64,000 bases of DNA from Virgibacillus necropolis (GCF_002224365.1 NZ_CP022437.1:3348001-3412000), one strand, 5' to 3'. Shown: positions 16,455-26,165, counted from the stretch's first letter. Translations and numbers: made by a program. The notes: a model not told the origin generated them from the sequence alone.

Positions 16455-17921
16455 CTATGTCCCGCAAAAGGTTCGGTATGGCTGGTTTGTTGGTTCAGGT
16501 AACTTCGTAAATTCCTCTTGGTCAGGAGAATACGCGTAAGGAGCTGAGAGAACGTTCATTAGCCGCTCTAACAAGCTATAGTCTCCTCTTTTCACTGCTG
16601 CTTCAAGCGCCGCTTCTACCCGGTGGTTGCGGGGGATAACCGCGGGGTTCGCGTTTTTCATCAATTGGTAGGCGGAAGTTTTCGACTCCTCTTGTCTTTC
16701 CAGTCTTGCCTGCCATTGCTCATACCACTCGTTAAATTCTGATGTCCCATTCATGGCCGTGTCCTCTAGTTTATCTAACGTTAAGGCGCGAAACGTATTG
16801 GTATAGTCTGCACGATTTTTTTCCATGATACGAAGCAGATTTTCAATTAATGATTCGTCCTGCTCCTCTCCATTTTGAATTCCTAGTTTTTTTCTCATTC
16901 CATCAAGCCAATGACTATGATACAGCTCCTCAAACTTGGAAAGAACCTCTTGGGCCAGCTCGACCGCATGATCTTGTTTTTCATGGAACAGTGGTAAAAG
17001 GCTCTCAGCAAAACGCGCGAGATTCCACTGGCCAATTGCCGGTTGATTCTGGTAAGCATAGCGGCCTTGAACATCAATGGAACTGAATACTGTTGCCGGG
17101 TCATATTCATTCATAAAGGCGCATGGTCCATAATCGATGGTTTCTCCACTGATTGTCATATTGTCGGTGTTCATCACTCCATGAATAAAACCGACCAACT
17201 GCCATTTTGCAATCAATTCTGCCTGCCGCTTAATCAATTCTTCAAACAGAGCAAGATATCGATCCTCGTTATCTTCAATGTCCGGAAAATGGCGATCGAT
17301 TGCATAGTCAGCAAGAATACGAAGCTCCTCCTCGGTTCCCCACCTTGCCGCGTATTCAAAGGTACCGATGCGCAGATGACTTGCAGCCACTCGAGTCAGA
17401 ATAGCTCCGGGCAGTTCGGTTTCGCGAATGACTGGTTCCCCGGTTGTCACAACAGAAAGACTACGGTTGGTAGGAATCCGAAGTGCATACATTGCCTCAC
17501 TGATGATATATTCGCGCAGCATCGGTCCAAGTGACGCCCGGCCATCGCCCCCGCGGGAGAATGGCGTTCGGCCTGCACCCTTCAGCTGAATGTCAAACCG
17601 TTCACCTGATGGGATGATCTGCTCGCCAAGCATTACAGCCCGACCATCCCCTAACATGGTAAAGTTCCCAAACTGGTGACCCGCATAAGCTTGAGCAATC
17701 GGCAAAGCCGCTTCTGGAATCTGGTTCCCAGCCAAAACTTCTATACCTTCATCGCCTTGCAGCTTCTGCGCGTCCAGCCTCAGAGATTTTGCCAATGAAT
17801 TATTGAAAATGACCAAATCAGGTGAGTCTACTGGCGTTGGTTCAGTGCTTTCAAAAAATATATCCGGAAGCCGTGGATAACTGTTATCAAAGTTCCATCC
17901 CATTTCATTATTCTGTGTCAT
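16455..17921 (-). CDS. selO: SelO/YdiU pseudokinase-fold protein AMPylase
   Basis: About 488 aa, as expected for bacterial SelO. Hallmarks: [39 protein letters not shown] (nucleotide-binding lysine and arginines), VNTDN-type metal site as [20 protein letters not shown], and the C terminus YRTFCGT. SelO transfers AMP to Ser/Thr/Tyr of target proteins during redox stress. AAGGAGATATG precedes the ATGATG start; the second ATG (17921) has better spacing. It appears monocistronic. Confidence 0.93.
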   Translation of the reverse strand: MTQNNEMGWNFDNSYPRLPDIFFESTEPTPVDSPDLVIFNNSLAKSLRLDAQKLQGDEGIEVLAGNQIPEAALPIAQAYAGHQFGNFTMLGDGRAVMLGEQIIPSGERFDIQLKGAGRTPFSRGGDGRASLGPMLREYIISEAMYALRIPTNRSLSVVTTGEPVIRETELPGAILTRVAASHLRIGTFEYAARWGTEEELRILADYAIDRHFPDIEDNEDRYLALFEELIKRQAELIAKWQLVGFIHGVMNTDNMTISGETIDYGPCAFMNEYDPATVFSSIDVQGRYAYQNQPAIGQWNLARFAESLLPLFHEKQDHAVELAQEVLSKFEELYHSHWLDGMRKKLGIQNGEEQDESLIENLLRIMEKNRADYTNTFRALTLDKLEDTAMNGTSEFNEWYEQWQARLERQEESKTSAYQLMKNANPAVIPRNHRVEAALEAAVKRGDYSLLERLMNVLSAPYAYSPDQEEFTKLPEPTNQPYRTFCGT

Positions 17922-17924
17922 CAT

Positions 17925-18344
17925 ATCTCCTTAGAATGTTTTGTCATAGTTCTATCTCTGTATATTCTTCTACAAAAAAAGAATAATTATAGATGGATAC
18001 TTTTTTTCGAAATACGGATGTATATGTTCAGCGTAGTCTGCAGCCCATTTGATGATTTACGGCTGTAAGGTACTTTTCGATTACTTCTTTTATAGCTTTA
18101 TCTAAAGTTGATCAAAAGTATCTCGCAAAACCCATTTTAGGGCAAATAAAAAGAATCCGTTTTGAAAAAATTGATCAAAATTGATTCTTCTCTTGTGAAT
18201 TAGTACATTTTTTTAAAAAGTTTGATCGTTTTCTATCTATGATCTTCCACAATCTGGTCCCTTTAATTGAATAAACCTAATTCTGTAGCAGTACTTATTA
18301 ACTGTTCAGTAATTCTCTATCCTTCTGTTATATAATAGAACCTA
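17925..18344. other. Gene-free stretch
   Basis: About 420 bp upstream of selO and beyond the terminator of the transporter unit. It carries the selO promoter region; no ORF with an SD is visible. Confidence 0.5.
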
Positions 18345-18389
18345 AAAACAAAGGGATCTTAGCCTTAGAGAGCCAGACCCCTTTGTTTA
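18345..18389 (-). terminator. Terminator of the sigma-54 operon
   Basis: Minus strand: AAACAAAGGG(G)TCT, a 15-nt loop region, then AGATCCCTTTGTTTTT. Stem of about 12 bp followed by T-run. It ends the transporter/catabolic unit after the decayed sdcS fragment. Confidence 0.75.
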
Positions 18390-18400
18390 AGATACAGATA

Positions 18401-18900
18401 TTATTGAATTCCAGCCAGGATTTCTTGCAAATTGGTGCCCCAAAGGACAGGAAAGATAAAATAGACTGCTAAAACAATCAGTATAATCGCAATCAGGTTT
18501 AGCCAAAATCCGTTTTTAACCATCTCAATGATTTTCACTTTAACTGTTCCAAACATAATAGCGTTCGGCGGTGTTCCAACTGGAAGCATAAATGCGAGGT
18601 TTGCGGCCATAGCACACGGTACCATTAGCGCATATGGGTAGAAATGAAGCTACCACCGGAAGAATCATTGTAGCTGTTGCCATGTTCGACGTAATTTATG
18701 TGAGGAACATTACAACAGCGGTAGATACAAGGACAATGATAATAAAGTTCATGCCTTCAAGTACCTGTAATTCCTCGCCAATCCAACCCGAAACACCGGT
18801 CGCAGTGAAACCTGCAGCAATGGCAAGACCACCACCGAACAAAAGCAGAACACCCCCAAGGAATTTCTTTACTTTAGAATCCTCCCATTTCATCAACTTG
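18401..18900 (-). pseudogene. Fragment of SdcS-like (SLC13/DASS) dicarboxylate transporter
   Basis: Only the last ~160 residues of a ~500-aa sodium:dicarboxylate symporter remain. Readable pieces are GGVLLLFGGGLAIAAGF, then VVMFLT-stop-ITSNMATATMILPVVAS, and after a frame change YPYALMVPCAMAANLAFMLP and NAIMFGTVKVK. The lesions are loss of the N-terminal two thirds, an in-frame TAA where the family has Asn, and a small out-of-frame deletion. It abuts the stop of the intact symporter gene, so the newer transporter may have replaced the old one. Confidence 0.85.
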
Positions 18901-18903
18901 AGT

Positions 18904-20184
18904 TCATCCTGCCTTTTTATTTTCTTCTAAATTATTAACATTTAAAGTACCTTCAGATTTAGAAACTAGTAAAGCAGTTACAGCGTCTCCAACAATATTC
19001 GGTACAACTCTACCCATATTCATAATACGATCGATACCAGCTAATAATGCTACACCTGCCAATGGTAAACCTGCAGCCTCGAGTACAATTACAGACATAA
19101 TCAATCCAGATCCGGGAACACCAGCAGTACCTATAGATGCTAATGTCGCGGTAAGCATTACCATTAATTGAGTTGCTATAGAAAGTTCTACACCATAAAT
19201 TTGAGCGACAAAAATAACAGAAACCGCCTGATAAATGGCTGTACCGTTCATATTTATAACTGATCCTAAAGGCACAACAAAGTTTGTAGTATCTTCATCT
19301 GCTCCTAATCTTAAAGTGGCTTTTAAAGTTAAAGGTAGAGTTGCAACACTAGAACAGGTTGCAAAAACGAAAGCCATTGGATCTTTCATTTCTCGTAAAA
19401 ATCTTATTGGAGATATTTTTACAACTCCGCCTACTAAAATTCCTGCTTGTACAATTACTAAAAATAAAATACAAGCCAGGAAAAGTGCAATAATTGCTTT
19501 AGCATAAGGGAAAAGTATATCTAAACCAGTACTCCCCACAACATCTGCCATTAAACCAAATACTCCAATTGGAGTAAATTTTAAAATGATTTCTGTTAAT
19601 CTCATCATCAAATTTTGCCCTGTATTGAAAAAATCCCGTACTTTTTTTCCACTTTCGCCCAATGCGAGGATTGAAAAACCAAGCAAAAGTGCAAAAAAGA
19701 TAATTGCAAGTAAATTGTTTTCTGCTAAAGCTTCAAAAATACTAACTGGAACAATATTCACGATTGTATCTATTATAGAAAATCCTTCAGCAGATTCGGT
19801 TACTTCCGCTGCATCACCAGGTGTTGGAATAGTTACCCCTGTTCCCACATTCAGCAGATTAGCAAAGAATAAACCTATAAGTATTGCAAATAACGTTGTT
19901 CCTAAGAACCACATAACGGTTTTTAAGCCAATTCGACCAACCTTATTCCCCTTACCTATATTTGCGATAGCACCTACAATCACACAGAAAACTAAAGGGG
20001 CAACGATCATCTGTAGTAAATTCACTAAAATAGTACCTAAGAAAGCAAACATTGCCGCTTCTTCTTGGAGTATGAGGCCTGCTATAATACCCAAGGCAAA
20101 ACCAATCATGATTTTCGTAAATAAATCCATTTCCATAATCTTTTTAAATAAACTCTTTTTTACCTCTGGTTTTTTTTCGCCCAT
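18904..20184 (-). CDS. Dicarboxylate/amino acid:cation symporter (DAACS, GltP/DctA family)
   Basis: 426 aa, typical length. Family signatures: NLLQMIVAPLVFCVIVGAI, the serine-rich reentrant loop FATCSSVATLPLTLKA, and NMNGTAIYQAVSVIFVAQIYG (the NMDGT-type substrate/cation motif). AAAGGAGAG precedes ATG 20184. It is third in a unit with a D-tartrate-dehydratase-like enzyme and an FAH-family enzyme, so it probably imports the dicarboxylic substrate of that pathway. Confidence 0.92.
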   Translation of the reverse strand: MGEKKPEVKKSLFKKIMEMDLFTKIMIGFALGIIAGLILQEEAAMFAFLGTILVNLLQMIVAPLVFCVIVGAIANIGKGNKVGRIGLKTVMWFLGTTLFAILIGLFFANLLNVGTGVTIPTPGDAAEVTESAEGFSIIDTIVNIVPVSIFEALAENNLLAIIFFALLLGFSILALGESGKKVRDFFNTGQNLMMRLTEIILKFTPIGVFGLMADVVGSTGLDILFPYAKAIIALFLACILFLVIVQAGILVGGVVKISPIRFLREMKDPMAFVFATCSSVATLPLTLKATLRLGADEDTTNFVVPLGSVINMNGTAIYQAVSVIFVAQIYGVELSIATQLMVMLTATLASIGTAGVPGSGLIMSVIVLEAAGLPLAGVALLAGIDRIMNMGRVVPNIVGDAVTALLVSKSEGTLNVNNLEENKKAG

Positions 20185-20423
20185 AATGATTCTCTCCTTT
20201 TATATAATGAGTTAATAATCCATTATCCAACATTTAATTAAACATTTTTTTATATACGTTAACAAAAAACATTTTGGGCTCCTAACTTTTATGTGAAATC
20301 GCTTACCTTTCGTGATAGATGAAAGTATTCTGGCACTTTACCTGGCTTACAACAGCAATAAACCTTTCATTCATGCCAACTATTTAAAATTGTTCTGATC
20401 CCTAAATCCAACATAAGAAACGG

Positions 20424-21215
20424 TCATCGTACATAATTTTGTAGTTTCCCAACATCCCTTACCTCGACTTCGACAGTGTCTCCAGATTTTATTGCGCAGC
20501 TGCCAGAAGGGGATCCCGTTGCTATAACATCCCCAGGTTCTAATGTCATAATTTGTGATAACCAACTAATTAAATATGGAATTTTTAACGTCATTTCACT
20601 TGTATTGCTGTCCTGTACAATTTTATTATTTAGCCTTGATGTAATTTGCAAATTGGATGGATCAAGGCCAGTTACTACATGTGGGCCGAGAGGGCCGAAT
20701 GTATCGAACCCTTTACCCCTTGTATATTGCGGGTCATCCCTTGTAAGGTCTCTTGCTGTAATATCATTAAAGATGGTACACCCAAAAACGTAATTCATCG
20801 CTTCTTCTTCTAATATGTTTTTTCCTCGTTTGCCAATGATCAGCGCCACTTCCCCTTCCAACTCAACTTGTGATGTCATGTTATTATGCGGAAGGACAAT
20901 TTCTTCCCTGTCTGCAATTAGCGCAGATAATGGTTTTAAGAATAGAAAAGGTTCTTTAAGATGTGCTTTACCACCTGTTTCCATGGCGTGCTTAGCATAC
21001 GTCCAGCCAAAATTTACAATTTTTGATGGACGAACAGGTTCCACTATTTTCACATTATTGTATTGGTGTACGACACCATCTTTCTTAAAATCTCCATTAG
21101 CAATTTCAGAAAAATCACTTGATAATTGTATGATATTGTTACCCTCACGTAATCCGTAATGTGACTGATCATCGGCTAAATAACGAACAATCATTTGTGT
21201 CTTTACTTTTAACAA
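20424..21215 (-). CDS. Fumarylacetoacetate hydrolase (FAH) family enzyme
   Basis: 263 aa with the FAH fold: KIVNFGWTYAKHA, the metal ligands in VELEGEVALIIG and FNDITARDLT, then KGFDTFGPLGP and LEPGDVIATGSPSG. Members cleave or decarboxylate 2-oxo acids (oxaloacetate decarboxylase in FAHD1, C-C hydrolases elsewhere). The start is probably TTG 21215, which has AAAGGAGATGG upstream; the later ATG has no SD. Next to a D-tartrate-dehydratase-like gene, a role in handling oxaloacetate is attractive; this is inference. Confidence 0.85.
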   Translation of the reverse strand: MLKVKTQMIVRYLADDQSHYGLREGNNIIQLSSDFSEIANGDFKKDGVVHQYNNVKIVEPVRPSKIVNFGWTYAKHAMETGGKAHLKEPFLFLKPLSALIADREEIVLPHNNMTSQVELEGEVALIIGKRGKNILEEEAMNYVFGCTIFNDITARDLTRDDPQYTRGKGFDTFGPLGPHVVTGLDPSNLQITSRLNNKIVQDSNTSEMTLKIPYLISWLSQIMTLEPGDVIATGSPSGSCAIKSGDTVEVEVRDVGKLQNYVR

Positions 21216-21359
21216 ATTACCATCTCCTTTTTTGACCTATCCATGAACCCGAAAATTTCATTTAAATTTTTATAAGAAGGTGAAGAGAGGCACATCTAGA
21301 AGATATACCCCATTTAGATTTCAATAAAATTCACCTTATTCATTTGAATTATAGTGTTT

Positions 21360-22550
21360 TTAGTTGATATAAGCCTTTTTTTGCTCCAAATTCAATGTTT
21401 TTAAAAGTTGATATAAGTCCTCTTTTGCTTCAAATCCAATACCTGGAACATCCGGAAGACCTACATAACCATTATCTATAGCGTAACCATCCGCAAAGCC
21501 GCCAAAGGGTTGAAAGACACCGGGGTAGGACTCATTTCCATATAATTTTAATCCCGCTGCAATATTTAGTGACATTTGATGACCTCCATGCGGAATGCAA
21601 TTTCTAGAAGACCAACCGTTCTCTTCAAGCATCTTTAAAATCTTCATGTATTCTACGAGCCCGTAACTAAGCGCACAGTCAAATTGTAAAAAGTCTGTTT
21701 TAGGATTCATGCCCGCATATCGAATTAAATTGGTGGCATCCTGAACAGAGAAAAGATTTTCCCCTGTTGCGATAGCATTTGGATAGACTTTTGATAATTC
21801 TGCTTGTAAGTGATAATCCAGTGGATCACCAACTTCTTCATACCAGAATAAATTATAATCTTTAATGGCCTCACCAAAATGAATAGCTTCTTCCAAATTA
21901 AATCGCCCATTCACATCGATCATTAAATTTTGTCCGGATCCGACAACATCAATAACAGCTTCAATTCGTTTAAGGTCTTCTTCGAGAGGGACACCTCCAA
22001 CTTTCATTTTCACTTTTGAATAACCCATATCCAAATAGGATTTCATCTCATCTTGTAATTCAGGAAGCCCCTTGTTTGGGTGATAGTACCCGCCTGCCGC
22101 ATATACAAATACTTTTTCATCGATAGTCCCATCGCCATACTGATCCGCAAGAAATTTGTAAAGAGGGACATCCTCTATTTTCGCAACCGCATCCCATACA
22201 GCCATATCTAGGGTACCCACTGCGACAGTTCTTTCACCGTGACCTCCGGGTTTCTCGTTATTCATCAACACTTGATGTATCTTCTCTGGTGATAAGTTAG
22301 TGCCTGTATCATTTACAATTTCTTCCGGAGACGCTTCTAGTAAACGAGGGATGAATCGTTCCTTCAATAAACCGCTTGGTGCATATCGACCATTGGAATT
22401 GAATCCATATCCCACTACATGTTTACCATTACGAACCACGTCTGTTTCTACTGCAACAATAGAAGCATTCATTTTACTAAAATCGATGAATGCATTGCTG
22501 ATATTACTACTAATTGGTACAGCTTTTTCTTTGATACTAACAATTTTCAT
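21360..22550 (-). CDS. Enolase-superfamily acid-sugar dehydratase, D-tartrate dehydratase-like
   Basis: 396 aa of the mandelate racemase/muconate lactonizing group. The KxK motif is SKVKMKVGG, metal ligands are in LMIDVNGR, WYEEVGDP and TGENLFS, and IPHGGHQMSLNIAAGL carries the second catalytic residue, His. The HGERTVAVG and YPGVFQPFGGFADG stretches resemble the TarD branch (D-tartrate to oxaloacetate) as I recall it. First gene of the operon; a -24/-12 promoter lies 38 bp upstream, AAGGAGTG before ATG 22550. Another acid sugar is possible as substrate. Confidence 0.8.
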   Translation of the reverse strand: MKIVSIKEKAVPISSNISNAFIDFSKMNASIVAVETDVVRNGKHVVGYGFNSNGRYAPSGLLKERFIPRLLEASPEEIVNDTGTNLSPEKIHQVLMNNEKPGGHGERTVAVGTLDMAVWDAVAKIEDVPLYKFLADQYGDGTIDEKVFVYAAGGYYHPNKGLPELQDEMKSYLDMGYSKVKMKVGGVPLEEDLKRIEAVIDVVGSGQNLMIDVNGRFNLEEAIHFGEAIKDYNLFWYEEVGDPLDYHLQAELSKVYPNAIATGENLFSVQDATNLIRYAGMNPKTDFLQFDCALSYGLVEYMKILKMLEENGWSSRNCIPHGGHQMSLNIAAGLKLYGNESYPGVFQPFGGFADGYAIDNGYVGLPDVPGIGFEAKEDLYQLLKTLNLEQKKAYIN

Positions 22551-22587
22551 TGATTAATCACTCCTTATTTATTTTCACTTATTTATA

Positions 22588-22605
22588 TTGCAAATTCTGT
22601 GCCAA
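22588..22605 (-). promoter_or_regulatory. Sigma-54 (-24/-12) promoter
   Basis: Minus strand TTGGCAC-AGAAT-TTGCA: GG and GC are exactly 12 bp apart, an excellent match to TTGGCACG-n4-TTGCW. It lies 38-55 bp upstream of the dehydratase start and next to a sigma-54 activator gene. Confidence 0.9.
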
Positions 22606-22797
22606 CTATTGCAACAACTCTTTTGAAATTAATTTAATACCATAACATCACTATTCTTCCTGTCCCAAAGAGTGACTACTACTGGCGTGCTAATAGGAAA
22701 CATAAAAGCAAAGTAAATCCCAATTTCTTTTCAACATTTATTTATAAAAGTTAAATTATGGATGATGAAAAAGGTAAGCCATTTTAAAGAAAATAAA

Positions 22798-22823
22798 AAA
22801 CCATTTCAAATATGAAATGGTTT
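22798..22823 (-). terminator. Terminator of the sigma-54 activator gene
   Basis: AAACCATTTCA / TGAAATGGTTT with a 4-nt loop, followed on the minus strand by T-rich sequence; it overlaps the stop codon of the activator gene. Confidence 0.75.
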
Positions 22824-24708
22824 ATTTCCCGTTTGAAATTTTTCGCCACAATGTTGTCGAACTAATATTGTATTTCTGACAAAATTCTTCTTTGGTGCCG
22901 GTGAATTGGTGAAAGAGTTTCTTCCACAATTCTTTCTCCATATCTTTATAGGAGTCCAGCACTGGAATGAGGATTTCCTTTTTTCTTTTTCTCAAGGATG
23001 TTTTGAAAAATTGTTCTACCCCATCTTTTGTAATTTCGTTGTGTGGATATGTAATGACTATACGTCGAATGATATTCTGAAGTTCTCGTGTATTCCCCAA
23101 CCATGGATAAAATAGTAGCGGTGAAAAGGGTGACGTGTCCTGCCACGTTAAATACCGGTTTTCCCTATCCATTTCGGTCTTTAAAAAATGGAGGGCTAAA
23201 GGTATAATATCGTCTTTTCGATTTCGTAAAGGCAATATATCAAGAGGTAGAGTGGAGATACGATAAAAGAAGTCTTCTTTAAACTCCCCTTGTTCAATGA
23301 GATTTTCGATTAGTACATTGGAAGCACATATAATTCTTACATCAACTGGAATATTACGTTTGCCACCGACTCGTCTAACTTCTTGCTCTTGCAAAACCCG
23401 AAGCATTTTTGTTTGGAAGGCACGTGACATCTCATTAATCTCATCCAAAAACAGCGTCCCCTCATGTGCCAGCTCTAAAAGTCCAGCTTGTCCCCCGCGC
23501 TTTGCACCAGTGAATGAGCCTTCTTCATAACCGAACAATTCGCTTTCCAATAAAGATTCACTTAATGAACCACAATTTAATGATACAAAAGGATTCTTTT
23601 GTCGGTGGCTAGCATTATGGATACTTTGTGCAAACAATTCCTTACCCGTGCCCGTTTCACCATAAATAAGAACCGTGCCTTCTGAACGTGCATAGACCGC
23701 AGCCGTTTGTATTAAACTTTTCATTTCTTCATTTACGGTTATAATGTCTGAAAACGTATGTTTAGCGATCAAACCTTTTTTAAACACTTCTTTTCGAATT
23801 TTTAATTCTAATTGTTGAATATCATCAAGTTTTTCAAACATTTGAATGGCACCAGCATTCAGTCCGTTGGTTCTCGTTATTAAGGTTGTGGCCAGTACTT
23901 TTTGACTTTCAACTTCAACTAGAATATTCCGATAATCTTCTTGATTATCGATATGATGAATGAGGGTTTCGTTCGAAACCACTTTGCGATATGCATTAGA
24001 TTGAATCAAGCGCGGAAATATCGCTTTTGCCTTCTCATTATACGTTTTAATCTTGTTCTTACCATCAACAACAATAACTGCTTGTTGCATGGAGTGTAAA
24101 ATCAACTCAAGTTCTTTGATTTTACTTTGTTCTTGATATTTCAATTCAATTGTCCGAATCGCTTGTTCCAATGCTAGTTGTAAAGCCTCTTGACCAGACT
24201 TTATAAGACGTGTATCAAGACTGTATTGATCAGCAGATAACACTGCACGTCGGTCTCCAATAATCACATCAACCTGTTCCGTTTTAATTAGATCCTGAAG
24301 CACTTGATTTAAATCTTTTAAGTGGTTATAACTTAGGACTTGTACTGTTGCATCCTTAAAATCTAAAGAAAATGCTTCTGCATCATTTATTATTTGGTGG
24401 AACATTAAAACAACTATTTTCCGGTACCCTTTCACATATACCTGAGCAACTGCACGTAATAAATCATACGGAGTAACTGGTATATGTACGTAGGGAATTT
24501 GGGCTTCAGTATGTAAATATTCACCGAGTCCACCTCTAGAGACAATAACACTTGCGGATGCAGGGATCTTTTGTAATGTTTTCTCATATGGGAACAAAGT
24601 TTCTATGAAAGTCACTTTATAAGGTCGATCAATCATCTGTTCTTCCATTAGATGTATTTGCTCTTTTGTCAAATCGAAAGGAGCAATAACATAAATATTA
24701 TCCATCAT
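22822..24708 (-). CDS. Sigma-54-dependent activator, PrpR-N/PAS/AAA+/HTH
   Basis: About 628 aa. Order: PrpR-type N-terminal sensor (residues ~1-180; VSRGGLGEYL, PVTPYDLL), a PAS-like domain (MQQAVIVVDGKNKIKTYNEKA), the AAA+ domain with Walker A GETGTGKE, sigma-54 loop GSFTGA (GAFTGA variant), Walker B GTLFLDEINEM and R-finger region, then a Fis-type HTH (TKEEFCQKYNISSTTLWRK). ATG 24708 has GGAGGG; upstream codons have no SD. The PrpR-N domain usually binds a small acid. It should activate the adjacent operon through the -24/-12 promoter. Confidence 0.94.
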   Translation of the reverse strand: MMDNIYVIAPFDLTKEQIHLMEEQMIDRPYKVTFIETLFPYEKTLQKIPASASVIVSRGGLGEYLHTEAQIPYVHIPVTPYDLLRAVAQVYVKGYRKIVVLMFHQIINDAEAFSLDFKDATVQVLSYNHLKDLNQVLQDLIKTEQVDVIIGDRRAVLSADQYSLDTRLIKSGQEALQLALEQAIRTIELKYQEQSKIKELELILHSMQQAVIVVDGKNKIKTYNEKAKAIFPRLIQSNAYRKVVSNETLIHHIDNQEDYRNILVEVESQKVLATTLITRTNGLNAGAIQMFEKLDDIQQLELKIRKEVFKKGLIAKHTFSDIITVNEEMKSLIQTAAVYARSEGTVLIYGETGTGKELFAQSIHNASHRQKNPFVSLNCGSLSESLLESELFGYEEGSFTGAKRGGQAGLLELAHEGTLFLDEINEMSRAFQTKMLRVLQEQEVRRVGGKRNIPVDVRIICASNVLIENLIEQGEFKEDFFYRISTLPLDILPLRNRKDDIIPLALHFLKTEMDRENRYLTWQDTSPFSPLLFYPWLGNTRELQNIIRRIVITYPHNEITKDGVEQFFKTSLRKRKKEILIPVLDSYKDMEKELWKKLFHQFTGTKEEFCQKYNISSTTLWRKISNGK

Positions 24709-24885
24709 TATCCCTCCAAAGAAAAATATTTTTCTACCCATTTACAGAAGTGACCAATTAAAAGGATTCAATTTTATTCCTTAGCATTCCTTCTCTTTCT
24801 TCCGTTATTTGGCCCGATTCTGGCACAACTTTTATTCAGCTAAAGCGCCCGATCGTATGCGGCAAACATGTATTTTTGTTTTGGT
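24709..24885. other. Intergenic stretch upstream of the activator
   Basis: Holds the activator promoter region. No further gene seen. Confidence 0.4.
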
Positions 24886-25084
24886 CTACTCAAATTCAAC
24901 AAAGATAGTTCGGCTCACATTGATTACTTTTACAACCAGGTCATGTAACTTTTCAATAAGTTCGTGATTATAACCTTCTCTAAAATTGATAAGCAAAAGA
25001 ATCATATCCTTGCTTGCTCTATACATAAAGCCATTGAACTTTCCCCTTAAAATTGTTCCCTGCATTAGTTAGTTTATTTGTCAT
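24886..25084 (-). pseudogene. Small frameshifted gene of unknown function
   Basis: ATG 25084 has a strong SD (AAGGAGG) and reads MTNKLTNAGNNFKGK, then runs into a stop; the +1 frame continues as FNGFMYRASKDMILLLIN to EFE-stop at 24886. The segment length is 3n+1, so one extra base, most simply in the AAGGGGAAAG run, joins a ~65-aa protein. Family not recognised. Sequencing error or a true lesion cannot be told apart here. Confidence 0.55.
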
Positions 25085-25146
25085 AATGGCCGCCTCCTTA
25101 AAAAGTTTCCTACAAATTACATGAGTGAATTTTTAGATACCTTAGA

Positions 25147-25707
25147 TTATACCATATTCATCTTTTTTGGCTCTTTATACTCCATCAACCAACAATCCCG
25201 AAATTCCCCTTCATGAAATTCGCGTTTAGGCAGGATTCTAACCTTCTTAAACCCACATTTCTCATAACATTTTAATGCCCTGACATTCGTTACTTGAGGG
25301 TCCATAACTACTCTCTCTGCCTGCTTCTGCTCGACTAAATATTCCACCATGGAGCTTACAAGTAACGTCCCAATACCTTTATTCCAATACTCTGTTTCAC
25401 CAATAAACTGGTCAATACCAAAGTTGGTTTCATCTTCACTATAATCATTTATCGAACTTGTTTTGTCATTCACCTGGTAATACTGTATATAGCCAATATT
25501 TATCCCTTCATATAAAACAAGAAATTTACTGACACCATTATCCAAACTATAAAAATCCTTATTTACCTTCTCCAGATCAAAAGGATTGTCTCTTCCTTCA
25601 TAATATTCAAGAACTGATGGGGTGGAGAGCCATTTAACCAATAGTTGCTTATCATCAGACTGCAAATGTCGAACTCTTATAGCTTCTTTTTCAAACAACA
25701 AGCGCAT
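25147..25707 (-). CDS. GNAT acetyltransferase, AAC(6')-like
   Basis: 186 aa GNAT fold. FGIDQFIG, NKGIGTLLVSSMVEYL (acetyl-CoA loop), and MDPQVTNVRALKCYEKCGF follow the pattern of aminoglycoside 6'-N-acetyltransferases of the AacA/AAC(6')-I type, where Asp-Pro and the CYEK-GF block are conserved. It could acetylate an aminoglycoside or an unrelated amine. It stands 8 bp after another GNAT gene in the same direction. Confidence 0.75.
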   Translation of the reverse strand: MRLLFEKEAIRVRHLQSDDKQLLVKWLSTPSVLEYYEGRDNPFDLEKVNKDFYSLDNGVSKFLVLYEGINIGYIQYYQVNDKTSSINDYSEDETNFGIDQFIGETEYWNKGIGTLLVSSMVEYLVEQKQAERVVMDPQVTNVRALKCYEKCGFKKVRILPKREFHEGEFRDCWLMEYKEPKKMNMV

Positions 25708-25715
25708 CGCCTTCT

Positions 25716-26135
25716 TTATTTAGTTTTAAAATAAATTATTTCCTGGTCACCTTCGTCTAAATTTTCAATAACTCCACTTTGTACAAATCCATTTGCTGTA
25801 AACACATTCTGCATATTCTTATTTGATTTATTCGTTGAAGAAAATATTTTCGGTGTTGGTGCCATGTTTACAAAATAATCAATTAGGGCTGCTGCATAAC
25901 CCTTTCGCCGTTGTGACGTTGATACTACTATCAAAGATATAAAGCTATTACCAAAAAAGTGAGTATCAAAAATCAGAAATCCCACAATAGAGATTTCATT
26001 ATTCACAACTATACATCTTCCAGTCTTGATAGCTTCTTCAATGTATTCTCTTCTGCTGTTGTTATCAATTACTTCCCTGTCGATTTCCACAATATTATCT
26101 ACTTCACTTGGATTTGCCATGAAAATTGTTTCCAA
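25716..26135 (-). CDS. GNAT-family N-acetyltransferase
   Basis: 139 aa. The acetyl-CoA motif is SLIVVSTSQRRKGYAAALIDYF, preceded by a GFLIFDTHFF strand. A TTG start at 26135 is supported by AAGGGG eight bases ahead. It is upstream of the AAC(6')-like gene and probably co-transcribed with it and with the GrpB gene (30-bp gap). Substrate unknown. Confidence 0.8.
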   Translation of the reverse strand: METIFMANPSEVDNIVEIDREVIDNNSRREYIEEAIKTGRCIVVNNEISIVGFLIFDTHFFGNSFISLIVVSTSQRRKGYAAALIDYFVNMAPTPKIFSSTNKSNKNMQNVFTANGFVQSGVIENLDEGDQEIIYFKTK

Positions 26136-26165
26136 ATTAAATTTCCCCTTATTAAAAACAAAAGA

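Noticed and set aside
17043-17534. 163-codon plus-strand frame inside selO
   Set aside because: Antisense to a clearly conserved enzyme, with no SD or domain.
19586-20215. 209-codon plus-strand frame opposite the symporter
   Set aside because: It is the complement of membrane-helix codons and has low-complexity composition; the minus strand encodes the DAACS family.
24805-24835. Second sigma-54 promoter (CTGGCAC on the plus strand near 24820)
   Set aside because: The -12 half (TTGC) is missing at the required distance and no plus-strand gene follows.
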